In this document: piece by piece, positions 1 through 5,121 of the stretch
How the letters are laid out: each line of letters starts with the position of its first letter
Position numbering within the stretch: position 1 is the first letter of the stretch
From: an uncultured Eubacteriales bacterium
GTDB taxonomy: Bacteria; Bacillota; Clostridia; Oscillospirales; CAG-272
Direction of reading: 5' to 3'
DNA: 7,242 bases
Assembly (NCBI GenBank): GCA_900546695.1
Contig: URDX01000050.1
Location: forward strand, 1-7,242
The notes under the pieces: generated by a model
Told to the model about the DNA's origin: nothing
The model's database searches: none
Seen by the model: only the letters and a program-made list of their open reading frames with translations
Translations under genes and position numbers: made by a program

Positions 1-73
1 TTTCTTTGTACATCTTGTCTTGTTTGTTGTTCAATTTTCAAGGACCGATTCGCTCTCGCTTCTCGCGACAGCT
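1..73 (-). promoter_or_regulatory. rRNA operon leader with boxA-like antitermination sequence
   Basis: Downstream of the minus-strand promoter the transcript contains GGTCCTTGAAAATTGAACAA at about 44 to 25. This resembles the CTTTGAAAACTGAACAA-type sequence that precedes 16S rRNA in Bacillus and Clostridia and includes a boxA-like element bound by NusB/S10 in known systems. It is followed by A-rich, C-poor leader sequence running off the left edge. There is no coding frame of interest here. The same kind of sequence also occurs in 16S-23S spacers, but the strong promoter just upstream favours a 16S leader. Confidence 0.7.
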
Positions 74-78
74 TGGTT

Positions 79-107
79 ATTATACCACCCCGCTCTCCAC
101 TTGTCAA
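79..107 (-). promoter_or_regulatory. Perfect sigma-A promoter of an rRNA operon (16S expected beyond left edge)
   Basis: On the minus strand, TTGACA (107 to 102) and TATAAT (84 to 79) are both exact consensus, separated by exactly 17 bases. An A/T-rich stretch at about 108-140 precedes the -35 and could act as an UP element. Transcription would start near 72-73. The transcript immediately enters an rRNA-type leader, which is why I assign this to an rrn operon. A full-consensus promoter of this kind is typical of stable-RNA genes. The rRNA gene itself is outside the window, so the assignment is inference; a tRNA operon is the main alternative. Confidence 0.85.
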
Positions 108-146
108 CCCCTTTTCTCAAATTTCTTGAAAAATCTTTCGGGAAGT

Positions 147-198
147 AAAAAGCGCCCGTCCGAGGCGCAAGGCAGAGCCGCACATCCGTAGGACGGGC
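147..198 (-). terminator. Intrinsic terminator of the three-gene operon
   Basis: On the minus strand, GCCCGTCC (198 to 191) pairs perfectly with GGACGGGC (161 to 154), an 8-bp stem. The loop is long (29 nt) and may contain a small inner hairpin. The stem is followed by GCTTTTT (153 to 147). It lies about 150 bases after the stop codon of the last operon gene and just before the rRNA promoter, so it would separate the two transcription units. The long loop makes it less than textbook. Confidence 0.65.
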
Positions 199-257
199 AT
201 GTATGACACATCGAATATTCATTTTGTTTCTGCGTCGCTCAGCGCAGCACAGCGCCG

Positions 258-308
258 CGCGTCAAAGCACGCGGGGCACGTCAAAGCACGCGGGGCGCGT
301 CAACGCAC
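258..308. repeat. Tandem 19-bp repeat, about 2.7 copies
   Basis: Units at 258-276 and 277-295 read CRCGTCAAAGCACGCGGGG and differ at one base. A third, partial unit at 296-308 carries one further change. The repeat lies in the untranslated 3' region of the operon, between the stop codon at 345 and the terminator. Each unit contains GTCAAAGCAC. No function is apparent; replication slippage in a non-coding tail is the simplest explanation. Confidence 0.85.
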
Positions 309-323
309 CTCACACGCCATGAC

Positions 324-343
324 GCATCGGAGCGCATCGGAGC
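324..343. repeat. Tandem 10-bp direct repeat beside a stop codon
   Basis: GCATCGGAGC occurs twice in perfect tandem (324-333 and 334-343), ending one base before the stop codon (345-347) of the membrane-protein gene. It is unrelated in sequence to the neighbouring 19-bp repeat. Probably slippage-generated. Confidence 0.8.
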
Positions 344-344
344 G

Positions 345-884
345 TTATCTGAAAATATCAGCCGAGTGAAAAACACGTCTGAGCCTTCGCTGATACACGG
401 TGATAAGCTGCGTCAGCAGATAATCGAAAATTATTATCATCGCGTTGCACGCCGCATAGACCGTCCAGCGCAACCCGAGATCATCGTCGGGAACCGCGAG
501 CAAATACTTTGCAATAAGTATGATAACGGTCAGCATTGCGTTGGTGAACAGCAGCTTTATCAGCATAGCCGCCGCACGCGGAAGCCGCTCCGAATACGAT
601 TTGACCATCGGATACAGTCCCGCAAAGAACAGGTAAACAACGGCGGGAAACTTATTCGGCAGCAGAAGTAGCGAGATCACCGACGTACCCGTATATATCA
701 TCCACGGTACGGCGCCGCCGCCCTCGATGACCGCAAATACAACTATAAACGAAGCCGCCATCGCTGCGGTGAGATCAAGAAAATCAAATATCGAGCCGAT
801 ATACAAAAAGACAACACCGAGCGCCGAAAATATAGCCGTCATTGTTACCGTCTTGGTACCGAAGCCGCTCTTTTTTCTTTTCAT
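345..884 (-). CDS. Small multi-pass membrane protein, resembling ECF-transporter S component
   Basis: This is a 179-residue hydrophobic protein with a basic N-terminus (MKRKKSG). It has about six predicted membrane segments, at roughly residues 12-31, 38-54, 58-75, 79-95, 106-129 and 139-163, and a basic C-terminal tail. The size and segment pattern resemble the substrate-binding S components of energy-coupling-factor vitamin transporters, but I see no motif that names a substrate, so this is a fold-level guess. A longer frame reaches 947. I chose the ATG at 884 because GAGG lies six bases upstream and overlaps the stop codon of the J-domain gene, and because the extra 21 residues would lie inside that gene. 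It is the last gene of a three-gene operon, 8 bases after the J-protein stop, so coupled translation is likely. No ECF ATPase or T component is in the window. Confidence 0.75.
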   Translation of the reverse strand: MKRKKSGFGTKTVTMTAIFSALGVVFLYIGSIFDFLDLTAAMAASFIVVFAVIEGGGAVPWMIYTGTSVISLLLLPNKFPAVVYLFFAGLYPMVKSYSERLPRAAAMLIKLLFTNAMLTVIILIAKYLLAVPDDDLGLRWTVYAACNAMIIIFDYLLTQLITVYQRRLRRVFHSADIFR

Positions 885-892
885 ATCACGCC

Positions 893-1516
893 TCAACAGC
901 AGCGGATGAGATCGCCGCCCATCGCCTCGCAGCAGCAATCGGCACATAGCAGCGACGAGCAGATATCACAGGTATCCATATTTCCTCTGCCCGTACGGTA
1001 GCCGCGCGCATAGCCCGAGCCCGAATTCTTTATGCTGTCAAGCGCGGCGCGGTACTCGGTATTAGACGGGTCCATGTAGCACGCCGTTTCAAAGAAGCGC
1101 TGCGCCTCGAAATACCATCCGCGCTGAAGCAGCACCTTTCCCTTGAGAAAGTTCCACTCTGCCCCGCGCTCGGTCGACGATACCGAGTCGAGTATGATCT
1201 CCGCCTCCGAATATCTGCCGGCGGCGATAAGCTCGCGCACCCTGCCGAAGCTCGCGCCGCCCCTTGCGCCCGCGCCCGGATTCGAGTCATAGCCGCTGTC
1301 CGAACTCGACGAGCTTCTGCTGCCGTTGCGCTCGCGGCGGATCATCTCGTACGCCTCGTTTATCTCCTTCATCTTTTCTTCGACAAGGTCGGCAAGCGGA
1401 TTCCCTGCGTAGTTGTCGGGATGGTATTTGCGGGCAAGCTCGCGGTATGCCTTTTTTATTTCGTCATCGCTCGCGTTTCTCGAAACTCCGAGCACCTTAT
1501 ACGGATCATGTATCAT
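893..1516 (-). CDS. J-domain (DnaJ-like) protein with TPR-like region and cysteine-rich C-terminus
   Basis: The protein has 207 residues. Residues 4-64 form a J domain with the HPD triad at 32-34, which in this family stimulates DnaK/Hsp70 ATPase activity. A Ser/Gly-rich linker (65-88) follows, then about two TPR-like helical repeats (89-165). The tail holds CDIC (183-186) and CADCCC (191-196) and ends GGDLIRCC. The glycine/phenylalanine and zinc-finger parts of true DnaJ are absent, so this is a specialised J-protein, not the housekeeping chaperone. Its ATG overlaps the TAA of the DUF5685 gene by one base (TAATG), and GAGG lies eight bases upstream, suggesting translational coupling. The tail cysteines could bind metal or an Fe-S cluster, or be modified; the sequence does not say which. 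The J domain assignment is certain, the client is unknown. Confidence 0.9.
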   Translation of the reverse strand: MIHDPYKVLGVSRNASDDEIKKAYRELARKYHPDNYAGNPLADLVEEKMKEINEAYEMIRRERNGSRSSSSSDSGYDSNPGAGARGGASFGRVRELIAAGRYSEAEIILDSVSSTERGAEWNFLKGKVLLQRGWYFEAQRFFETACYMDPSNTEYRAALDSIKNSGSGYARGYRTGRGNMDTCDICSSLLCADCCCEAMGGDLIRCC

Positions 1517-2400
1517 TAATTATGCCTCTTCTCTACGGCTTCAGCCGCGCCGCCCTTCTTCTTTTTATCATCCGAAAGAATATCCCCGACCGTTTTTTCG
1601 CTGCCGAGGAAAAGTATGTTTTTTATCGGTTCGAGTATGTCGCTCGGCACTTCATGCGGTATCAGCTCGAGCGCAAGCTCGGTCGCCGCAAGCTCCGCGC
1701 GCAGAGCCGACCGTATATCGTCGTCGGACGGCAGCCCGCACGAGCGAAACGGATTGTACTCGCCGTGCTCGATGTCCGAGCGGTAATCGTCGACGGCGTC
1801 TACATAGTATATCCACCGACCGACGTGATAGCCTATATTATAAGCAATGCGGTGCTCCGCACCGTCAAGCCCGTCCGAGAAAACATCTCCGAGCAGCGCG
1901 CCCGATTCGTCCGCGAGCAGCTCAGCGCCCGCATCCTCCGCTTCAAGCTCCGCCGTCCGCGTCAGATGCCGCTTTATCGCCGCATCCGCCTCGCCCGTGC
2001 CGCCGCGCATCGCGCGTTTACGAGCGGGAGACATGAACGCCGAGCAGAGCCGCGCTATGCCGCCCTTCACACCCCGACGGTCGGAAACATCGTCCGAGAG
2101 CTTATGATACGCGAGCAGCGTGCCCATCCGCGCGGAATAGTCGAGCGATGAACAGCCGTCGCAGCTCGGTCGCCGTCTGAGCGGATGAATTATGCAGCGC
2201 CGCGCACGCGCCTTAGGTGCTTCCCCTGTCAGAGCCATGCGGACAAGCGCGAGAAAGACTACGTCGTACGAGAGCGTGCAGCGCGAAAGCTGACCGCAGC
2301 AGCGTCCCATGCTTCTGCACAGCCCGCAGTACACACCGCGGTAATATTCGTATTCACGCACCCGAAGCTCGGGCGGAAAACACCGAACATATCCGAACAT
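1516..2400 (-). CDS. DUF5685 family protein with Asp-rich motifs like squalene/phytoene synthase
   Basis: The protein has 294 residues. The N-terminus (MFGYVRCFPPELRVREYEYY, then VYCGLCRSMGR) matches the start I know for DUF5685 proteins of Clostridia, whose function is not established. It has cysteine pairs C25/C28 and C80/C83, with C34, C35, C41 and C69 between them, which could form a metal site. Residues 95-107 (LLAYHKLSDDVSD) resemble the first Asp-rich motif of squalene/phytoene synthases. Residues 194-217 contain DAVDDYRSDIEHGEYNPF, resembling their second motif; the motifs are about 100 residues apart, close to that family's spacing. It may therefore have an all-alpha isoprenoid-synthase fold, which is inference from motifs only. 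It is the first gene of the operon, with AAAGG nine bases before the ATG. The tail (residues 279-294) is Lys-rich and probably disordered. Confidence 0.82.
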   Translation of the reverse strand: MFGYVRCFPPELRVREYEYYRGVYCGLCRSMGRCCGQLSRCTLSYDVVFLALVRMALTGEAPKARARRCIIHPLRRRPSCDGCSSLDYSARMGTLLAYHKLSDDVSDRRGVKGGIARLCSAFMSPARKRAMRGGTGEADAAIKRHLTRTAELEAEDAGAELLADESGALLGDVFSDGLDGAEHRIAYNIGYHVGRWIYYVDAVDDYRSDIEHGEYNPFRSCGLPSDDDIRSALRAELAATELALELIPHEVPSDILEPIKNILFLGSEKTVGDILSDDKKKKGGAAEAVEKRHN

Positions 2401-2424
2401 ACACGCCAGCCTTTCACGCCCGAC

Positions 2425-2444
2425 GGGGCTTCATTGTTTGCCCC
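2425..2444 (-). promoter_or_regulatory. Short hairpin in the 5' leader of the DUF5685 operon
   Basis: GGGGC and GCCCC form a 5-bp stem with a 10-base loop, just after the possible -10 and about 25 bases before the start codon. If transcription starts near 2440-2448, this stem would sit at the extreme 5' end of the mRNA, where it could stabilise it. It has no U-tract, so it is not a terminator. Confidence 0.3.
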
Positions 2445-2454
2445 ATTCTATACC

Positions 2455-2483
2455 ATCATATTTGCATGTGAATTGATGAATAA
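2455..2483 (-). promoter_or_regulatory. Possible promoter of the DUF5685 operon
   Basis: The A/T-rich segment upstream of the operon contains TATGAT (2460 to 2455, 5/6 match to a -10). At 17-base spacing there is only a poor -35, TTATTC (2483 to 2478). An alternative -10, TATAGAAT, lies at 2452 to 2445 but has no better -35. The position, 55-60 bases before the start codon, is right, but the match is weak. Confidence 0.25.
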
Positions 2484-2518
2484 TAAACTATTTGTTAATT
2501 TTGCCACTGTCGCGGCAT

Positions 2519-2542
2519 GCCTGTCTGCGTTTGCAGGTAGGC
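2519..2542 (+). other. Intergenic 10-bp hairpin with GTTT loop
   Basis: GCCTGTCTGC (2519-2528) pairs with GCAGGTAGGC (2533-2542) across a 4-base loop. Two central pairs are G-U wobbles that are allowed only in a plus-strand RNA; in the minus-strand RNA they become A-C mismatches. No U-tract follows on either strand. It could be a structured element in a plus-strand transcript or an imperfect operator. No promoter that would transcribe it is convincing. Confidence 0.4.
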
Positions 2543-2612
2543 GGATACAGACGCTTTCGCATGTGCTTTACGTTATAATGATTTGGCGTGACAAAATTCC
2601 GCACGTACTCGG

Positions 2613-2641
2613 TAGACAAGCGCGAAGATATGAGTTATAAT
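2613..2641 (+). promoter_or_regulatory. Sigma-A promoter of the XRE regulator gene
   Basis: TAGACA (2613-2618, 5/6 match to TTGACA) and TATAAT (2636-2641, perfect) are separated by 17 bases. Transcription would begin near 2648, giving a 5' leader of roughly 77 bases before the regulator's ATG at 2725. This is the best rightward promoter in the intergenic region. A second perfect TATAAT at 2574-2579 lacks a recognisable -35. Confidence 0.75.
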
Positions 2642-2656
2642 AAGGTAGGAAGCAAA

Positions 2657-2686
2657 ATGATACGCGACAATATAACCGCGCGCTAA
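2657..2686 (+). CDS. Possible 9-residue leader peptide
   Basis: ATG at 2657 opens a nine-codon frame (MIRDNITAR) ending in TAA at 2684-2686, preceded by AAGGTAGGA with seven bases after the AGG. The stop codon falls inside a hairpin (CCGCGCG 2676-2682 with CGCGCGG 2702-2708) located just before the regulator's ribosome-binding site. This arrangement could couple translation of the leader to that of the regulator. Against it: the predicted transcription start (about 2648) would remove most of the Shine-Dalgarno sequence, and such short frames occur by chance. Confidence 0.2.
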   Translation: MIRDNITAR

Positions 2687-2724
2687 ATTAAAAGGAAGCC
2701 CCGCGCGGGACGGAGGTCTAAAAA

Positions 2725-3753
2725 ATGACGCTAGACAAAGGATACGACAGCTGCGGACGCAGCGCGCGGCTGTCGCAGGAGGAGTTCGGCGAGCTGCTCG
2801 ATACGACGAGACAGACGGTATCGCGTCGGGAACTCGATCAGGTCTGCCCCGAAATATCAAAGATAGTCATGGCAAGCAAGCGATTATCGGTAACTACCGA
2901 CTCGCTGCTGCGCGACGGAATAACTACATTCGAGGACGACTGCGGGGAATTTTCGTGCGGCGTTTACCGCTCGTCGGTTGCAGAGGTCGTACAGACCGAG
3001 AAATTCACACTGATATATTACAAAGCGCCCGATACGGGCACAATGGGAGTCAGGCTGTATTTCGGCTATAGGGCGCAAAAGCGGCTCGTTGCCGTATGCG
3101 AACACATACGCGCGCAGTCGCGCACCGAATACGCATTTTCCGCAAGGCAGAACGGTGCGGTAATATCGAACAGCGCGCGGCTGTCGAAGCTGCTCGGCGA
3201 GGGCTGCAGCGATACCGTCACCGAGGGAATGCGGCGCACCGAGCGCTTTGATATAGACCGCGAGGCAAAGGAGCAGCCGAGAGTGAGCGAAGCGGGCATC
3301 CCGCGCTGTCTGTCGCAGTGGCGGCGCATCGCCCGCTATGACGCAGCCGCCGACAGGCTTGATTTCCGTCTCTGCACGGGTAAAACCGAGTACGTTTTCA
3401 CTGTCACTCCAGAAATAGACGACATCTATTGCGGCGCATCGTATAACAGGGTCTTTGACATAGGGCTGTTCTCGGGCGGACAGTTTTTCAGGATACGGAG
3501 CTACGGCGACAACACGGCGCCGTTTTGCGGCTTTCATTGCGATTTTTCATATGAGCCGAGCGAGACCCGAATTCCTACAGAGCGGTTAGAGCTCGGCAGA
3601 TGCACCGTCACCGAGGTCGGCACTGCATGGACGCTCAAGCGCTGCACCGACGACGAGATAGTGCTGCAGGGCTGCGGAGACGATGAGTACATCTACCGCC
3701 GCGGCGACAGAGCAGACGAGCGCTTTGCCGACAGCACGTCACGGACGGAGTGA
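2725..3753 (+). CDS. XRE-family helix-turn-helix regulator with damaged DNA-binding domain
   Basis: The protein has 342 residues. Residues 16-66 match an XRE/Cro HTH (LSQEEFGELLDTTRQTVS). The remainder is a conserved C-terminal region of a clostridial regulator type, with recognisable blocks such as LCTGKTEYVF, YCGASYN and DDEIVLQGCGDDEYIYRR, and probably senses a signal. GGAGG at 2712-2716 lies eight bases before the ATG. Helix 1 is abnormal: residues 4-14 read DKGYDSCGRSA, but the other frame over 2736-2765 encodes QRIRQLRTQR, the sequence expected there, so a one-base deletion near 2733 and a one-base insertion near 2764-2767 cancel out. The usual Trp is Arg35 (TGG to CGG) and the usual Tyr is Cys41. 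DNA binding is probably impaired, and the gene may be an early pseudogene. Its TGA overlaps the permease remnant that follows, which fits a shared regulator/transporter locus. Confidence 0.7.
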   Translation: MTLDKGYDSCGRSARLSQEEFGELLDTTRQTVSRRELDQVCPEISKIVMASKRLSVTTDSLLRDGITTFEDDCGEFSCGVYRSSVAEVVQTEKFTLIYYKAPDTGTMGVRLYFGYRAQKRLVAVCEHIRAQSRTEYAFSARQNGAVISNSARLSKLLGEGCSDTVTEGMRRTERFDIDREAKEQPRVSEAGIPRCLSQWRRIARYDAAADRLDFRLCTGKTEYVFTVTPEIDDIYCGASYNRVFDIGLFSGGQFFRIRSYGDNTAPFCGFHCDFSYEPSETRIPTERLELGRCTVTEVGTAWTLKRCTDDEIVLQGCGDDEYIYRRGDRADERFADSTSRTE

Positions 3754-4808
3754 TTAGCATAACACGGGAGGAAAAGCTGCGCGCAGGAGAGGCGGGATAC
3801 ACAAAGAGCACGGAGGAGGCCGAGTCGGGCGCGAAGGCGCTTGATGCCGCACGCGATGAGCTTGCGGCGGGTCGGCTTGAATTCGAGCGCTCGCAGACAG
3901 AAATGGAAGCATCTGAGCTTACGCACAAGGTGACTGCGCGCAATCTCTTCCGCAACAAAAAGCGCATGCTGATGACGATATTCGGCGTCTGCGGCTCGGT
4001 CACGCTGATATTCGCGGGCTTCAGCGTTCAGCACTCGATATCGGGCGCTAAAGACAGGCAGTTCGGCGACATCATGAAATATGACCTGATAGTTGCCGAA
4101 GCTGCGGGCATGAGCGAAGGGCAGCACGATGAGATAGATTTGATGCTCGCATCGGACGACATCGCGCGGCACATGCCGATAAGATACGAAACACTGACAA
4201 AGATTGCGGGCAGGAACGGTGACCGTCAGGAGATGACCATGATAGTGCCCGAGCGCACCGACGGTCTTGCCGACTACGTCACGCTGTGCGACGGCAGCGC
4301 CGACAACGCAAAAGCGGAAGCGAGCAGCTTTATGGAGCCGGGCGGCGTGAAGGGCGTTGTTCAGAACACTACGATGATAAATCAGATCGATACCATCGTC
4401 GGCGCGCTGAACCGCATTATGTAGATACTGATAATCGTTGCGATAATGCTCGCCGCGGTCATTCTCTATAATCTGACGAATATAAACGTCTCGGAGCGGA
4501 TACGCGAGCTCTCGACGATAAAGGTACTCGGGTTCTTCAACGGCGAGGTCACGATGTACATCTACCGCGAGACGATACTGCTGACCGTGCTCGGTATTCT
4601 CGTCGGCTACGGCTTCGGCGATCTGCTGTATATGTATATCCTCAACATCGTGCCGCCCGACAACGTGATGTTCAACCCCGCGCTCGGGGCGAAAGCGTTC
4701 GTTATCCCGCTCATCGTCGTATCTCTCATTACGGCGCTGCTCGGTCTGCTCGTAAACCGCAGACTGAAAAACGTCGATATGCTTCAGGCACTGAAATCGG
4801 TAGAATAA
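3750..4808 (+). pseudogene. Remnant of a large FtsX-type ABC transporter permease (N-terminal and internal deletions, amber codon)
   Basis: The frame from GTG 3750 encodes a Lys/Glu/Ala-rich coiled-coil piece (residues 1-55) and then VTARNLFRNKKRMLMTIFG, which begins the second FtsX-like half of large clostridial ABC permeases. The first half, with its membrane segments, is missing. A second junction near residue 180 (about 4287) joins DYVTLC to SADNAKAEASSFM, removing most of the extracytoplasmic domain. The frame then hits TAG at 4422-4424 after NRIM. The same frame continues to TAA at 4806-4808 with typical C-terminal FtsX sequence (ILYNLTNINVSERIRELSTI) and three more membrane segments; family members have Lys (AAG) at the stop, so one substitution explains it. 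No ABC ATPase is nearby. The GTG is merely where the frame opens; no ribosome-binding site precedes it. It is unlikely to make a functional transporter. Confidence 0.85.
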
Positions 4809-4850
4809 GCGACGGTGTCTCAAGACATAATATTGAATAAAACACTGCAA

Positions 4851-4900
4851 AGCATCCCGAACGGAGTCACGGCAGGGCTCCGTTCGGGATGCTGTTTTTT
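4851..4900 (+). terminator. Strong intrinsic terminator after the XRE/permease locus
   Basis: AGCATCCCGAACGGAG (4851-4866) and CTCCGTTCGGGATGCT (4878-4893) form a perfect 16-bp stem with an 11-base loop, followed by G and six T (4895-4900). It begins 42 bases after the permease stop codon. Its integrity contrasts with the decayed genes upstream. Confidence 0.93.
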
Positions 4901-5015
4901 ATCAGCGCAAATTTTATCGGCACAAAAAGCGGAAAACGGTGAAGAATTCACCCGAGAATCACGGCAAAATCAGGGGCGCGAGCATTTACATGTACAAGGC
5001 GCGGCAAAAGAGCGC

Positions 5016-5062
5016 AAAAGCCCCGCGCGCAGGGGCATTTCCTACCCTCCGCACACGGGGCT
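5016..5062 (-). terminator. Intrinsic terminator of the hydrogenase transcript
   Basis: On the minus strand, 5062-5050 (AGCCCCGTGTGCG) can pair with 5031-5019 (TGCGCGCGGGGCT) as a 13-bp stem with three G-U pairs, followed by TTTT (5019-5016). A shorter alternative stem, GCCCC/GGGGC (5036-5032 with 5024-5020), ends at the same T-run. It lies about 60 bases after the hydrogenase stop codon. Both forms are GC-rich; the T-run is short. Confidence 0.7.
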
Positions 5063-5121
5063 CTGCTGTATTCCGCTTTTTCGGTTTTTCGCATTCCGGA
5101 TTTATCACCGACAGTGCGATA

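Noticed and set aside
31..222. 63-codon minus-strand frame at the left end
   Set aside because: It spans the rRNA promoter and terminator, has no ribosome-binding site of note and no recognisable sequence.
258..308. CRISPR array
   Set aside because: The repeats are directly tandem with no spacers and the units are only 19 bp.
885..947. Upstream start for the membrane-protein gene (21 extra residues from 947)
   Set aside because: The extension lies inside the J-domain gene and is not membrane-protein-like; the ATG at 884 has a good Shine-Dalgarno and starts the typical basic N-terminus.
1264..2151. 295-codon plus-strand frame opposite the DUF5685 and J-domain genes
   Set aside because: Arg/Ala/Pro-rich shadow with no motif; the minus strand carries two recognisable families with ribosome-binding sites.
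2574..2579. Perfect TATAAT in the divergent intergenic region as a promoter
   Set aside because: No -35-like hexamer at 16-18 base spacing and no TG extension; the promoter at 2613-2641 is far better.
4422..4424. TAG as pyrrolysine or a recoded amino acid
   Set aside because: A single case in a gene that already carries large deletions; a nonsense mutation from AAG is the simplest reading. Kept as a low-interest check only.
3693..4850. 385-codon open frame on the minus strand opposite the permease remnant
   Set aside because: Its translation is rich in His, Tyr, Arg and Val with no recognisable domain, as expected from the mirror of GC-rich codons. The plus strand clearly encodes FtsX-type sequence.
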